A stretch of DNA of 64,000 bases, taken from Alloyangia pacifica. GTDB taxonomy: Bacteria; Pseudomonadota; Alphaproteobacteria; Rhodobacterales; Rhodobacteraceae. The notes below the pieces were generated by a model. That model made no database searches. It worked only from the letters and a program-made list of their open reading frames with translations, and was not told the DNA's origin. The stretch is taken from the NCBI RefSeq assembly GCF_003111685.1, contig NZ_CP022189.1, forward strand, positions 62,001 through 126,000, read 5' to 3'. The position numbers and the translations under genes are program-made. This document shows, piece by piece, positions 54,843 through 64,000 of the stretch. Within the stretch, counting starts at the first letter, position 1; every line of letters starts with the position of its first letter.

Positions 54843-55441
54843 GCCATGCGCTCCGCCAGCCCGCGCAGCATCCGCGCCGTCGCGCCCCAGATGTAATAGG
54901 GGCCGAAGGGCACCGTCCAGTAATGCCGCGTGGCGCCGCGCCAGCGGCGGCCCTGGATGCTGTACCGCTCCAGATCGGCGACATGCTCGAAGGGCACGCG
55001 GAACACCTCGGCGACCTCGCCAGGCTCCGGAACAGGCTCGAAATCATACATGACGAGACCGATGACCGGCGTCACCTGAAAGCCGGTGACCGTCTCGTGC
55101 GGCGGCAGCGTGCCCAGCACGTCCACCCGGCTTTCCGAAAGACCCACCTCCTCGCGCGCTTCGCGCAGAGCGGCGGCGACCTCGTCCTCGTCACCCGGAT
55201 CGACCTTGCCGCCCGGGAAGGCGATCTGGCCCGGGTGGTGCTTGAGCCTCGAGCTGCGCTTGGTCAACACCAGCTCGAGCCCCTGCTCGCAGGCGACGAA
55301 GCCGGCGAGGACGCCGGCGGGACGCAGCTTGCGCCCCTCCGGCAGGACCGTGCCCGGGTTCAGATCGAAATCGGAGGAGGCGCCGGAGGTCGCCTCCAGC
55401 GCCCGTTTCAGCAGATCGATCTGATCCCGGACCCGGCTCAC
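54839..55441 (-). CDS. NUDIX hydrolase, CoA pyrophosphatase type
   Basis: A 200-residue NUDIX protein of the CoA-hydrolysing branch (NudL-like): LVLTKRSSRLKHHPGQIAFPGGKVDPGD and the NUDIX box ending LREAREEVGL. It hydrolyses CoA or CoA derivatives to 3',5'-ADP and phosphopantetheine, a family prediction. It overlaps hslO and cca, so all three are coupled. Confidence 0.9.
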   Translation of the reverse strand: MSRVRDQIDLLKRALEATSGASSDFDLNPGTVLPEGRKLRPAGVLAGFVACEQGLELVLTKRSSRLKHHPGQIAFPGGKVDPGDEDEVAAALREAREEVGLSESRVDVLGTLPPHETVTGFQVTPVIGLVMYDFEPVPEPGEVAEVFRVPFEHVADLERYSIQGRRWRGATRHYWTVPFGPYYIWGATARMLRGLAERMA

Positions 55442-56433
55442 TTCTTGGCCTCGAACCCGACCGATTCCGGGTCGAGTTCATAATGCGCGCCGCAGAACTG
55501 GCAGTCCGCGGTGACCTTGCCGTCCTCGGTGGTCATCTTCTCGATGTCCCGCGCCGAGTAGATCGACAGCGACTGGCGCACGCGGTCTTCCGAGCAGGTG
55601 CAGCCGAAGCGCACCGGCTGGGCGTCGAACACGCGCGGGCCTTCCTCATGGTAGAGACGCACCAGCAGGTCGGTCGGAGGCAGGTCCGGGCCGATCAGCT
55701 CCAGCTCATCCACCGTATCGAGGTGGAAGTTCACGCGGCGCCAGTTCTCACCGTCGTCCGTATCGCCCAGCAGGTCCTCGGGGCGCAGGACGCCGTTCTC
55801 GCCGGTGCCGCCCTCGCCGTCGACTTGCGGCTTGGCGAAGGGCGAAGCCTTGGGCATGTGCTGCAGCATCACGCCGCCAGCGCGCCAGTGCGAGCTTCCA
55901 TCCGCCTGCGGCACGTTGCCGAAGTTGAGCATGAATCGGGTCGGGATCTGCTCGGACTGGGCGAAATAGCTCTCGGCGCAGCGCGCCAGCGCACCGCCCG
56001 CGAGCGGGGTGATGCCCTGGTAGGGCGTGGTGCCCTTGCCCTGGTCGATGAGCACGGCGAAATAGCCGTCTTCGAGCTGGTCATAGGCCGGCGCTTCGGT
56101 GATCTGCTCGCGGTCGAAGCTGGCGTAGGCGCGCAGACGGGCCGGCTCGCCCTCTTTGGTGGGGGCAAAGTAATCGGTCGCGATCATGCGCAGCGCGCCG
56201 CGGGTCTGCACCTGCAGCGAGAGCTTCCAGCGCAGCTTCATGGTCTGGCCGATCAGCGCGGTCAGCAGGGTCATCTCCGCGATCAGAGCCTCGACAGGCT
56301 CCGGGTAGTCATGTTGGCTGAGGACCCCGTTCAGCACCCCGTCGAGCCGCGCCACGCGGCCCCGGATGTCGGCGTGATCCAATTGAAATGGCAGGACGGT
56401 ATCGTCCCAGGCGAGTTTGCTGCCGATGGTCAT
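55438..56433 (-). CDS. hslO: Redox-regulated chaperone Hsp33
   Basis: A 331-residue holdase chaperone activated by oxidation. The C-terminal zinc-type switch is seen as CTCSEDRV (about residue 275) and DCQFCGAHY (about 309), giving the CxC and CxxC of Hsp33. N-terminal motifs include TLLTALIGQTMKLRWKLSLQVQTRG. It begins an overlapping run with nudix, cca and lysE. Confidence 0.95.
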   Translation of the reverse strand: MTIGSKLAWDDTVLPFQLDHADIRGRVARLDGVLNGVLSQHDYPEPVEALIAEMTLLTALIGQTMKLRWKLSLQVQTRGALRMIATDYFAPTKEGEPARLRAYASFDREQITEAPAYDQLEDGYFAVLIDQGKGTTPYQGITPLAGGALARCAESYFAQSEQIPTRFMLNFGNVPQADGSSHWRAGGVMLQHMPKASPFAKPQVDGEGGTGENGVLRPEDLLGDTDDGENWRRVNFHLDTVDELELIGPDLPPTDLLVRLYHEEGPRVFDAQPVRFGCTCSEDRVRQSLSIYSARDIEKMTTEDGKVTADCQFCGAHYELDPESVGFEAKK

Positions 56434-56509
56434 GGGGTTTCCTTATCTGCCGGATCTTGGCATATCGGCCCCATATAAGCAGCAAAAACACGGGAACCAA
56501 GGGGGACCG

Positions 56510-56947
56510 ATGACTGCAAGATACGGCGAGCCGCCCGAATCCGGGCGCAGGTATACCCTCCGCCCCGGGGCCTATGCAATCTTGCCGCGAAACGGGGCAG
56601 TGCTGGTCACCCATCAGGCAGATCCCTGGCCCGAGTACCAACTGCCCGGCGGCGGCATCGACGCGGGCGAGTCGCCGATCGCGGCGCTGCACCGCGAGGT
56701 CTACGAGGAAACCGGCTGGAAGATCGCTCAGCCGCGTCGTCTCGGGGCCTTCCGCCGCTTCACCTACATGCCCGAATACGATCTATGGGCCGAGAAGCTC
56801 TGCATCATCTACGCCGCCCACCCGGTCCGGCCGCTCGGTGCGCCCAGCGAGCCCGGCCACCAGGCGGTATGGATGGACCCGGTGCTGGCCTCAGAGATCC
56901 TCGGCAACCCGGGCGACCGCGACTTCCTGCGCCGCGTTCTGGGCTGA
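56510..56947 (+). CDS. NUDIX hydrolase
   Basis: A 145-residue NUDIX protein with the box GGGIDAGESPIAALHREVYEETGW. The substrate is unknown. The ATG at 56510 follows GGGGGA; upstream in-frame codons lie in the hslO leader and lack similarity. It is divergent from hslO, 76 bp apart. Confidence 0.85.
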   Translation: MTARYGEPPESGRRYTLRPGAYAILPRNGAVLVTHQADPWPEYQLPGGGIDAGESPIAALHREVYEETGWKIAQPRRLGAFRRFTYMPEYDLWAEKLCIIYAAHPVRPLGAPSEPGHQAVWMDPVLASEILGNPGDRDFLRRVLG

Positions 56948-56953
56948 TCGGGG

Positions 56954-58195
56954 TCAAATCCCGCCGAATTCCAGCAGCGCGGCCGACACATCATCCTCCA
57001 GCTGCGCGCCGCTGCGCATGCGCTGGGTGACCCGCCAGAAGAGATCGTCGAGATACTCGGTGCCCTGTCCCTGCACCTCGGGCGCCAGCGCCCGCAGCCC
57101 TGCAAGATCAAGCTGCGTGCCATCGGGCATCAGCGCCTCGGTCAGCCCGTCGGAATAGAGCAGCAGCCGGTCGCCGGGGCGCATCTGCAGCCGCAGCCGC
57201 TCGTAGCGCGCGCCGGGGATCAGCCCGACCGGCAAGCCGCCCTTCCCGATGAACTCGGCCCCGCCACCGGCGCGCAGCAGCAGCGGCGGCGGGTGTCCCG
57301 CCTGCACCAGCTCGACCTTGCCGGAATCGAGATCGGCCACGGCATAGGCCATGGTCAGATACTCCGCCACGCCCGGGTCCGCCGCCAAACGCTCGTTGAG
57401 CCGCCGCGCGACCTCCTCGGGCGGACGGAAGAGCGTCCCGTGCACGATCCTCTCGAGCGCGATGTTCTGATCGGGAAAGTCGCCACCCAGCAGCCCGGCG
57501 ATCCGCGCGGTCATCAGCGCCGAGGTGATACCGTGCCCCGACACGTCGATGCTGTAGACCCCGACGCTGCGCTCGCAATGCGAGAAGCTGCCCACCAGAT
57601 CGCCGCCCACATGGCCGCAGGGCTTGAGCAGCAGGCTCACCTGCGAGGTGCCGATGCGCCGATTGCGGCGCGGCACCAGCGCCTGCTGGATGGTGCGGGC
57701 CTGCTGCAGGTCGCGGTCCACGGCGTCATAGGCCTCTTGCAGCTGCCCGAGAGTCGCCGAGAGCTGACGCTGCATCTGCAGGATCCGCGCCCCGGCGTTG
57801 ATCCGCGCCCGCAGTTCGCTGGCGTTCACCGGCTTGGTGAGGAAATCATCCGCCCCCGCGTCGAGCCCGCGGGCAATCTCGGCCTTGTCGCTCTTGCTGG
57901 TGAGCAGGATGAAATAGCCATAGCGATCGCCGCATTGGGCGCGGAACAGGCGGCAGAACTCCAGCCCGTCCATCCCGGGCATCATCCAGTCGGAAAGCAC
58001 CGCATCGGGGCGCATCTCGGCGCAGAGCAGCAGCGCCTCGGCACCGCTCTGCGCCTGCGACACCTCGAGCCCCCAACGCTGCAGCATCGACGAGAGGATC
58101 TTCAGTTGCAGCGGACTGTCATCCACGACCAACACGCGCCGGATCGGGGCCCGCCCCCAGTTTGGTTCGAAACTCTCGGCCGTGTTCGGGATCAC
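56954..58195 (-). CDS. Response regulator with PP2C-type (SpoIIE) phosphatase domain
   Basis: A 413-residue protein: an N-terminal receiver domain with LVVDDSP and phospho-acceptor Asp69 in VLSDWMMPGMDG, a helical linker (about 145-195, LQMQRQLSATLGQLQEAYDAV), and a PP2C/SpoIIE phosphatase domain with PCGHVGGDLVGSF, YSIDVSGHGITSALM, MAYAVADLDSG, LYSDGLTEA and EDDVSAALLEFGG. Such proteins set partner-switch or sigma-factor pathways. Start GTG 58195 follows GGAAGGAC; the frame is open further but loses similarity. Divergent from the HPt gene. Confidence 0.9.
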   Translation of the reverse strand: MIPNTAESFEPNWGRAPIRRVLVVDDSPLQLKILSSMLQRWGLEVSQAQSGAEALLLCAEMRPDAVLSDWMMPGMDGLEFCRLFRAQCGDRYGYFILLTSKSDKAEIARGLDAGADDFLTKPVNASELRARINAGARILQMQRQLSATLGQLQEAYDAVDRDLQQARTIQQALVPRRNRRIGTSQVSLLLKPCGHVGGDLVGSFSHCERSVGVYSIDVSGHGITSALMTARIAGLLGGDFPDQNIALERIVHGTLFRPPEEVARRLNERLAADPGVAEYLTMAYAVADLDSGKVELVQAGHPPPLLLRAGGGAEFIGKGGLPVGLIPGARYERLRLQMRPGDRLLLYSDGLTEALMPDGTQLDLAGLRALAPEVQGQGTEYLDDLFWRVTQRMRSGAQLEDDVSAALLEFGGI

Positions 58196-58335
58196 TCTGC
58201 GTCCTTCCAAGCTGCATCTGACCGGAATGCAGCCTAGGGTCCGCGCGTTAATGCGTGCTTTCACCGGTGGCAGTCCCCCGCACCGAAACGCTTCGTTCAG
58301 CTTTGCATGCAAGTCTCCGCACAGGAGGTACCCAG

Positions 58336-58731
58336 ATGACCGAAGCCCCGACATCCCCCGCGACGCGCTCCCCCGAATCAGAGCCGGGTGGCCTGCTCAT
58401 CGACTGGCACAGGGTGGCCGAGCTGCGCAACGAGATCGGGGCAGAGCATTTCGACGAGGTGGTCGCGCTCTTCCTGACCGAGGTGCAGGCCACGCTCGAC
58501 CGCCTGCCTACGCATCCCGGGTCTCTGCAGGAACTCTCCGAACAGCTGCATTTCCTCAAGGGCAGCACGCTCAATCTCGGCTTCGAGCGGCTCTCGGCCC
58601 TTTGCGAGGCCGGGGAACTGGCGATCACCGCCGGGCTCGGCGCGCCGCTTGATCCCGAGCTGCTGCGCCGCTGCTACGCCCGCTCACGCGAGGAATTTCT
58701 CGCACAGTTGCCCGAGCTTCGCGCCGCCTGA
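58336..58731 (+). CDS. HPt domain protein
   Basis: A 131-residue histidine phosphotransfer protein. The phospho-acceptor is likely His72 in QLHFLKGSTLNLGFERL, the expected helical signature. The ATG at 58336 has AGGAGG at 58323-58328. It is divergent from the receiver-PP2C gene across 140 bp, which suggests the two act in one phosphorelay, with a kinase elsewhere. Confidence 0.85.
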   Translation: MTEAPTSPATRSPESEPGGLLIDWHRVAELRNEIGAEHFDEVVALFLTEVQATLDRLPTHPGSLQELSEQLHFLKGSTLNLGFERLSALCEAGELAITAGLGAPLDPELLRRCYARSREEFLAQLPELRAA

Positions 58732-58792
58732 GCTCTGCGGATCAGGCTCTGCGCCGGGCAGATCGCGCCCAGCGCATCGTCGCACGCCGTGA

Positions 58793-60019
58793 TCAGATCA
58801 CGAATTGCGCCAGCACCTCGTCGTCGGTGATGTCACGATAGGCATATCCATGGGCATCAAGATCGCTGAAAAGCCGGTCGAAATTCGCCGGATCCGCGGT
58901 TTCGATCCCGATAAGCACCGACCCGAAGTTGCGCGCCGATTTCTTCAGGTATTCGAACCGCGCGATATCATCCTCCGGTCCAAGGAAGTTCAGGAAATCC
59001 TTCAGCGCCCCGGGCCGCTGTGGCAGCCTCAGGATGAAGTATTTTTTCACCCCCGAGTAGCGCTGCGCCCGCTCCTTCACCTCCGGCAGACGTTCGAAGT
59101 CGAAATTGCCGCCCGAGGTGATGCAGACCACGGTTTTGCCTCGGATCGACTGTCCGAGATCCTTCAACGCGTCGATCGACAGCGCCCCGGCGGGCTCGAG
59201 CACCACGCCCTCGACGTTCAGCATCTCGAGAATGGTGGTGCAGAGCCGGTCCTCGTTCACCGCCAGCGTGTTCGCCACCCCGACGCCCTTCAGCACCTCG
59301 AAGGTTTTGGCCCCGATCCGCGCGACCGCCGCCCCATCTGCGAAAGTGTTCACCGATGGCAAGGTCACCGGCTTGCCCGCCTCGAGCGCGGCGCGCAGGC
59401 AGGCGCCGCCCAGCGGCTCGACAAAGGTGTATTGGCTCGCCGTGCCGAAATAGCTCAGCAGCCCCGAGCCAAGCCCGCCACCGCCCACCGGGATCACCAG
59501 ATGGTCCGGAACCCGGCCGAGTTGCGCCTCGATCTCCACCGCCACGGTGGCCTGCCCCTCGATCACGTCCTCATCGTCGAAGGGCGACAGGAAATGCCCG
59601 CCGATCTCGGCGCAATAGTCCTGCGCGGCGCTGAGGCATTCGTCGAAATAGTCTCCGACAAGGCGGATCTCGACATTCTCGCCGCCGAACATGCGGGTCT
59701 TTTGGATCTTCTGCTGCGGCGTGGTCACCGGCATGAAGATCACCCCGGTCTTGCCGAACTGCCGGCACATGTAGGCGACGCCCTGCGCGTGGTTGCCGGC
59801 GCTGGCGGCAACGAAGGTCTCGACCTCGGGACGCTTGCGCATGGCATTGAAGGCGCCGCGCAGCTTGTAGCTGCGCACCGGGCTCAGATCCTCGCGCTTG
59901 AGCCAGATGTCGGCGCCGAAAATCGCCGAAAGGTGATCGTTGCGCAGAAGCGGCGTCTCGGGAAAGACCGAGCGCATCTCTTGCGTGGCGGCGCGGGCGT
60001 GAGCGAGAAAATCATCCAT
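58793..60019 (-). CDS. ilvA: Threonine ammonia-lyase
   Basis: PLP enzyme that converts threonine to 2-oxobutanoate, the first step of isoleucine synthesis. The 408-residue protein has the PLP lysine Lys52 in RSYKLRGAFN, AASAGNHAQGVA, the glycine loop PVGGGGLGSGLLSY and one C-terminal regulatory ACT-like region (KKYFILRLPQRPGALKDFL), the short IlvA form. It is probably cytosolic and feedback-regulated. Confidence 0.95.
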   Translation of the reverse strand: MDDFLAHARAATQEMRSVFPETPLLRNDHLSAIFGADIWLKREDLSPVRSYKLRGAFNAMRKRPEVETFVAASAGNHAQGVAYMCRQFGKTGVIFMPVTTPQQKIQKTRMFGGENVEIRLVGDYFDECLSAAQDYCAEIGGHFLSPFDDEDVIEGQATVAVEIEAQLGRVPDHLVIPVGGGGLGSGLLSYFGTASQYTFVEPLGGACLRAALEAGKPVTLPSVNTFADGAAVARIGAKTFEVLKGVGVANTLAVNEDRLCTTILEMLNVEGVVLEPAGALSIDALKDLGQSIRGKTVVCITSGGNFDFERLPEVKERAQRYSGVKKYFILRLPQRPGALKDFLNFLGPEDDIARFEYLKKSARNFGSVLIGIETADPANFDRLFSDLDAHGYAYRDITDDEVLAQFVI

Positions 60020-60080
60020 GCCCTAGGCATGTGGCGCATCGGCACGCTTTGCGCAAGGCCGCTGAAGGCCCGCTCGACGC

Positions 60081-60818
60081 TCAATCGATCGGGCGCTTCT
60101 CGACGAAATGGCCGTAGAGCGAGGTCAGCACCGAGATGCCGATCATTGTGGCGAACCAGTTGATCACCAGCCCGTAGACGAGGTTGACGATCGACCCCGC
60201 GCTGTTGTCGATCAGTGCCGGAAGCTCGACCAGCAACGAGCCGCCGATCACCAGCATGGCCAGGGTCACCACCGCGCCGTCGTCCTCGGCGGTGGCGCGC
60301 CAGGCCTGCTTCAGCGTCAGCTTCTCGCCCACCGCCGCGGCCGGCAAGATCAGCCCGAGCCGGAAGAACAGGTAGCCGCCCAGCCCGACAAGGCCGAAGA
60401 CAAGCACCGGCGCCAGCCCGGGCACCGCCGCGCCGATCAGCGCCACCGGGATGGCCGAGATCATCATGCCGAGGAAGATAACCAGCGCGATGAGGATTGA
60501 CCGGCCGAAATAGCCAAGGATCTCGCCACCGTGCCATCGTGGCAGCCAGCCGCGCGGCTCTTCGCCGGTCAGCACGAACCGGTGCCATGCCACAGCGATC
60601 CAGAGGCTGGCGAGCACCGCCAGCACCAGCAGCGCCAAGGCCGGAAGGCCGATCACCTGTACGGGCAGCCCGTCCGGACCAGCGTCATCGGCATGCAGGT
60701 ATGTGGCGATCTGGCTGGCGGCCTGCACGAGGTAGAGCACGAGCGAGACGCGCAGCGCGGTGCCGATGTTGTCGACCACCATCCGCAGCGAATGCACGAA
60801 AATGCGCCAACCCTTCAT
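60081..60818 (-). CDS. Multi-pass membrane protein, unknown function
   Basis: A 245-residue protein with about six hydrophobic segments (LPALALLVLAVLASLWIAVAW, SILIALVIFLGMMISAIPVAL, VPGLAPVLVFGLVGLGGYLFF and others). I do not recognise a domain; similar alphaproteobacterial proteins exist with no assigned role. The ATG at 60818 (MKGWRIFVHSL) is preferred over an upstream ATG, since it follows a GGGGG site. Divergent from argG, 133 bp apart. Confidence 0.7.
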   Translation of the reverse strand: MKGWRIFVHSLRMVVDNIGTALRVSLVLYLVQAASQIATYLHADDAGPDGLPVQVIGLPALALLVLAVLASLWIAVAWHRFVLTGEEPRGWLPRWHGGEILGYFGRSILIALVIFLGMMISAIPVALIGAAVPGLAPVLVFGLVGLGGYLFFRLGLILPAAAVGEKLTLKQAWRATAEDDGAVVTLAMLVIGGSLLVELPALIDNSAGSIVNLVYGLVINWFATMIGISVLTSLYGHFVEKRPID

Positions 60819-60951
60819 GAAACCCCCGCCGCGTTTTGCCCAGACATCGCCGACGGCTAGCATATGAGCCCGGAAGGTCAACGGGCGATCCTTGATACCG
60901 GGGATAAAACCCAGTAATGCGCGAGGCCAGTTCATACGTGAGGGAAAGCCC

Positions 60952-62172
<1,221 letters not shown>

Positions 62173-62201
62173 GTCCTTTCCCAGCGCTCTGTTTGATGAT
62201 C

Positions 62202-62238
62202 CCCGCCGGAGACGCCTCCGGCGGGATTTCTTTTGCCT
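62202..62238 (+). terminator. Terminator of argG
   Basis: CCCGCCGGAG (62202-62211) pairs with CTCCGGCGGG (62216-62225), followed by ATTTCTTTT. It lies 29 bp past the stop. Confidence 0.9.
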
Positions 62239-62376
62239 GTTGGCCCCCCGCATCCGCCCTTCTGATAGGCACAAACATCCCGGGTGGTCCGCGCGCAGGC
62301 GCGTAAGAGGCTGCGCCCCGGTTTCGCCTTCGGCCTGCGCCGCGCTAGACTGGGGCGCATGACGGGGGGCGCTCTC

Positions 62377-62799
62377 ATGGCCGAACTACAGGAATTTCTC
62401 GACGCGCAGGCGCAGGTCTGGCCGCAGGTCGTGCGCGAATTGCAGGCCGGGCAGAAGGTGAGCCATTGGATCTGGTGGGTCTTTCCGCAGCTCGAGACGC
62501 TCGGCCGCTCGGCGCGCGCTCGGCATTTCGGACTGCGCGATGCCGAGCAGGCCCGGGTCTATCTCGCGCATCCGGTGCTGGGGACGCGGCTGGCCGAGGC
62601 CTCGGGCTGGCTGCTGGATCACCCGGGGCGGAGCCCCGAGGCAATGCTCGGCCCGGTGGATGCGCTGAAGGTGCGCTCGAGCATGACGCTCTTCGAGGCG
62701 GTGCCCGGCGCGCCAGAGGTGTTTTCGCAGGTGCTGGAGCGCCTCTACGGTGGGAGCCGCTGCCCAGTCACGCGCGCGGCATTGCAGGGCGAACCCTGA
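62377..62799 (+). CDS. DUF1810 family protein
   Basis: A 140-residue protein of the DUF1810 family (calpastatin-domain-like name, unknown function). It starts MAELQEFLDAQAQVWPQVVRELQAG, then SHWIWWVFPQLETLGRS and the conserved DALKVRSSMTLFEAV. The ATG at 62377 follows GGGGGG at good spacing; an upstream ATG at 62359 is possible. Confidence 0.85.
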   Translation: MAELQEFLDAQAQVWPQVVRELQAGQKVSHWIWWVFPQLETLGRSARARHFGLRDAEQARVYLAHPVLGTRLAEASGWLLDHPGRSPEAMLGPVDALKVRSSMTLFEAVPGAPEVFSQVLERLYGGSRCPVTRAALQGEP

Positions 62800-63381
62800 G
62801 ACACCGATCAAGGCTGATGCAAAAAAATTGCCGCCTCCGGTCACGACACCGGAGGCGGCCCAAGACGCGCCGAGGTGGGGATACGCAAGCGCGCCTTAGC
62901 TTGTGAGCGCCCGCCGCCGTCCCCGTGGGGACCCGTATATGCGGCTGGCGCCATGGCCCGTTTTCGGGAGGCCCTGTTGCGCCCCCTTTGACAGGCTTTG
63001 TTCTGTCTTTTCTTCCGTGACCCGTCGTCCGAACTCTTCCGCCATCTTGGACAATGGCGACAAATCGTTAACAACACCTCTAGTCCACAACCGGACGAGG
63101 GCCACGTCTTACCCTTCCCGCCGCGAAATCGGAGGCAGAAGCCTTCCCCTGACACCGCGGCACTGCTTCAGACACGCAACTCCTCCGCGAAGAGTTTCAC
63201 CCACGTGCAACTTTTTTTCCGCTTTTTCCGCGAAGCGGACATGGCCCGATTTCCGCACCCGGCGTCGGCAGCAACGTGGCGCGCAGGACCGCCCGGCTCA
63301 CCAAGCGGTGAGGCCTTCGCAAAACCATTGATCGCGCGACCGGAGCAGCGCAGGCTTGTCGCAAGAGAAGAGGGAGGAGAT
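62800..63381. other. 582-bp intergenic region with a minus-strand terminator
   Basis: No convincing protein gene is seen on either strand. It holds a strong terminator for minus-strand transcription (62821-62859), a possible 69-codon minus frame (62896-63105, GTG start, no clear ribosome site) and T-rich tracts near 63210. The region may encode a small RNA. The msrA promoter must lie at its right end. Confidence 0.5.
62821..62859 (-). terminator. Strong minus-strand terminator without an assigned gene
   Basis: GCCGCCTCCGGT (62830-62841) pairs perfectly with ACCGGAGGCGGC (62848-62859); on the minus strand it is followed by AATTTTTTT. No known minus-strand gene lies upstream of it within 1 kb (it would have to start between about 62860 and 63380). 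Confidence 0.85.
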
Positions 63382-64000
63382 ATGAAACACCATGTTTCGG
63401 GACTGTTCCTGGCCGCGTTGAGCCTATTTGGCGCGGCCTCGCCCGCGGCTGCGGAGACGCGCGAGCTCATCTTCGCCGGCGGCTGCTTCTGGTGCGTCGA
63501 GGCGGACTTCGAGAAGGTCACCGGCGTGCGCGAGGCAATCTCGGGGTACACCGGCGGCGCGCTGGCGAACCCCAGCTACAAGCAGGTCAGCCGCGGTGGC
63601 ACCGGCCATTACGAGGCAGTGCGCATCCTCTACGACGACAGCCGCGTTTCGGCCGAAGACCTCTATGCGCTGTTCTTCCGATCCATCGACCCCACCGACG
63701 CAGGCGGGCAGTTCTGCGACCGCGGGGACAGCTACCGCACGGCGATTTTCGCCAATGGTCCGGCGCAGAAACGCGCGGCGATGGCAGCCAAGGCGCAGGC
63801 GCAGGCGGCGCTTGGGCAGACCATCGTCACCCCGGTTCTGCAGGCGAGCCGCTTCTGGCCCGCCGAGGCCGAGCATCAGGATTATTACAAGGGCACGGGG
63901 CTCGTGCTGACCCGCTTCGGGCCGCTGAAGCAATCCTCGGCCTACAAGCGCTATCGTGACGCCTGCGGGCGGGATGCGCGGGTTCGGGCGCTCTGGGGCA
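63382..64000 (+). CDS. msrA: Peptide-methionine (S)-S-oxide reductase, secreted, 3'-truncated
   Basis: Repairs oxidised methionine in exported proteins. The visible 206 codons start with a signal peptide (MKHHVSGLFLAALSLFGAASPAAA) and continue with the MsrA catalytic motif FAGGCFWCVEADFE (catalytic Cys35). Then GVREAISGYTGG, RSIDPTDAGGQFCDRG and HQDYYKGTG follow. A cysteine in YRDACGRDAR near the end may be the recycling residue. The gene leaves the window at the right edge. GGAGGA at 63374-63379 supports the ATG 63382. Confidence 0.93.
   Translation, partial: MKHHVSGLFLAALSLFGAASPAAAETRELIFAGGCFWCVEADFEKVTGVREAISGYTGGALANPSYKQVSRGGTGHYEAVRILYDDSRVSAEDLYALFFRSIDPTDAGGQFCDRGDSYRTAIFANGPAQKRAAMAAKAQAQAALGQTIVTPVLQASRFWPAEAEHQDYYKGTGLVLTRFGPLKQSSAYKRYRDACGRDARVRALWG

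Noticed and set aside
51294..54896. A 1200-codon open frame on the plus strand opposite the ABC exporter, lysE and cca genes
   Set aside because: It is an antisense shadow of high-GC coding DNA. The translation is rich in Arg, His, Gln and Gly, has no family similarity that I can see, and the minus-strand genes have complete domain motifs.
58196..58354. Upstream extension of the receiver-PP2C gene to an ATG at 58354
   Set aside because: The added 53 residues are Arg/Cys-rich without similarity and overlap the HPt gene leader; the GTG at 58195 has a better ribosome site.
62896..63105. 69-codon minus-strand gene with GTG start
   Set aside because: No ribosome site, an Arg-rich composition at the C-terminus and no recognisable family; kept only as a possibility within the orphan-terminator finding.
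63040..63130. Replication origin or DnaA-box cluster near GTTAAC and TCCACA
   Set aside because: Only one partial DnaA-like box is seen, with no AT-rich unwinding element and no dnaA, hemE or parAB neighbours.

Overview
The window is a GC-rich, gene-dense piece of an alphaproteobacterial chromosome, most likely from the Rhodobacteraceae/Roseobacter group. The evidence is the RegB/RegA/SenC redox-regulation locus, alphaproteobacterial-type AddB/AddA, the hemD - mitofilin(Mic60)-like - hemY-like block, a DUF2853 protein and a general marine-roseobacter gene style. The genus cannot be decided from sequence reading alone. I see no phage, insertion sequence, integron or CRISPR array. The content is mainly housekeeping and metabolic genes plus a few accessory or decaying ones.

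Layout. 1-4.5 kb: a truncated 2-hydroxyacid dehydrogenase, a secreted SH3-like protein, a GNAT acetyltransferase and the overlapping KDO trio kdsD-kdsB-kdsA for lipopolysaccharide. 4.5-9.2 kb: lrgB/lrgA, tRNA-Thr(CGT), a HemY-like TPR protein with a C-terminal four-cysteine knuckle, and a mitofilin-like protein. 9.2-12.9 kb: hemD, divergent from tsaD-gpsA-yciI-EVE. 13-18.8 kb: DUF2853, a universal stress protein, a sodium:alanine symporter, a phytase-like esterase and ahcY. 18.9-20.4 kb: an FkbM-type methyltransferase that has lost its middle, an HD phosphohydrolase and a GNAT protein. 20.5-23.3 kb: regA and senC, divergent from regB. 23.4-33.8 kb: one long tightly packed plus-strand run of a PAS-only protein, tsaE, amgK-like, murU-like, addB, addA and trxA.

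33.8-45.4 kb: a phosphotransferase, hslVU (behind a sigma32-like promoter), a D-lyxose isomerase-like protein, a peptide-type substrate-binding protein, proline iminopeptidase divergent from ubiG, a minus-strand run comF-grxC-nitrilase-marR, an NDUFAF5-like methyltransferase, and hemH with a possible Irr (ICE) site. 45.5-49.3 kb: a small secreted/membrane peptide, two L,D-transpeptidases flanking a CAP-domain lipoprotein, and a TrmA/RlmD-type RNA methyltransferase. 49.3-56.4 kb: a minus-strand run hslO-nudix-cca-lysE followed by two ABC exporter half-transporters. 56.5-58.7 kb: a NUDIX protein and a divergent pair of a response regulator-PP2C phosphatase and an HPt protein. 58.8-64 kb: ilvA, a membrane protein, argG, DUF1810, an unexplained 580-bp gap with a strong minus-strand terminator, and a truncated secreted msrA.

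Themes. Several parts feed the cell envelope: KDO synthesis, MurNAc recycling by AmgK/MurU, L,D-transpeptidases and LrgAB. Others serve haem and redox control (hemD, hemY-like, hemH, RegBA/SenC, TrxA, Grx, Hsp33, MsrA), and DNA or protein quality control (AddAB, HslVU). I found no clear new multi-gene system. The leads most worth checking are the orphan terminator/possible small RNA near 62.8-63.2 kb, the internally deleted FkbM gene, the ICE-like site before hemH and the HPt/PP2C signalling pair. Family assignments come from reading the translations; no database search was run.
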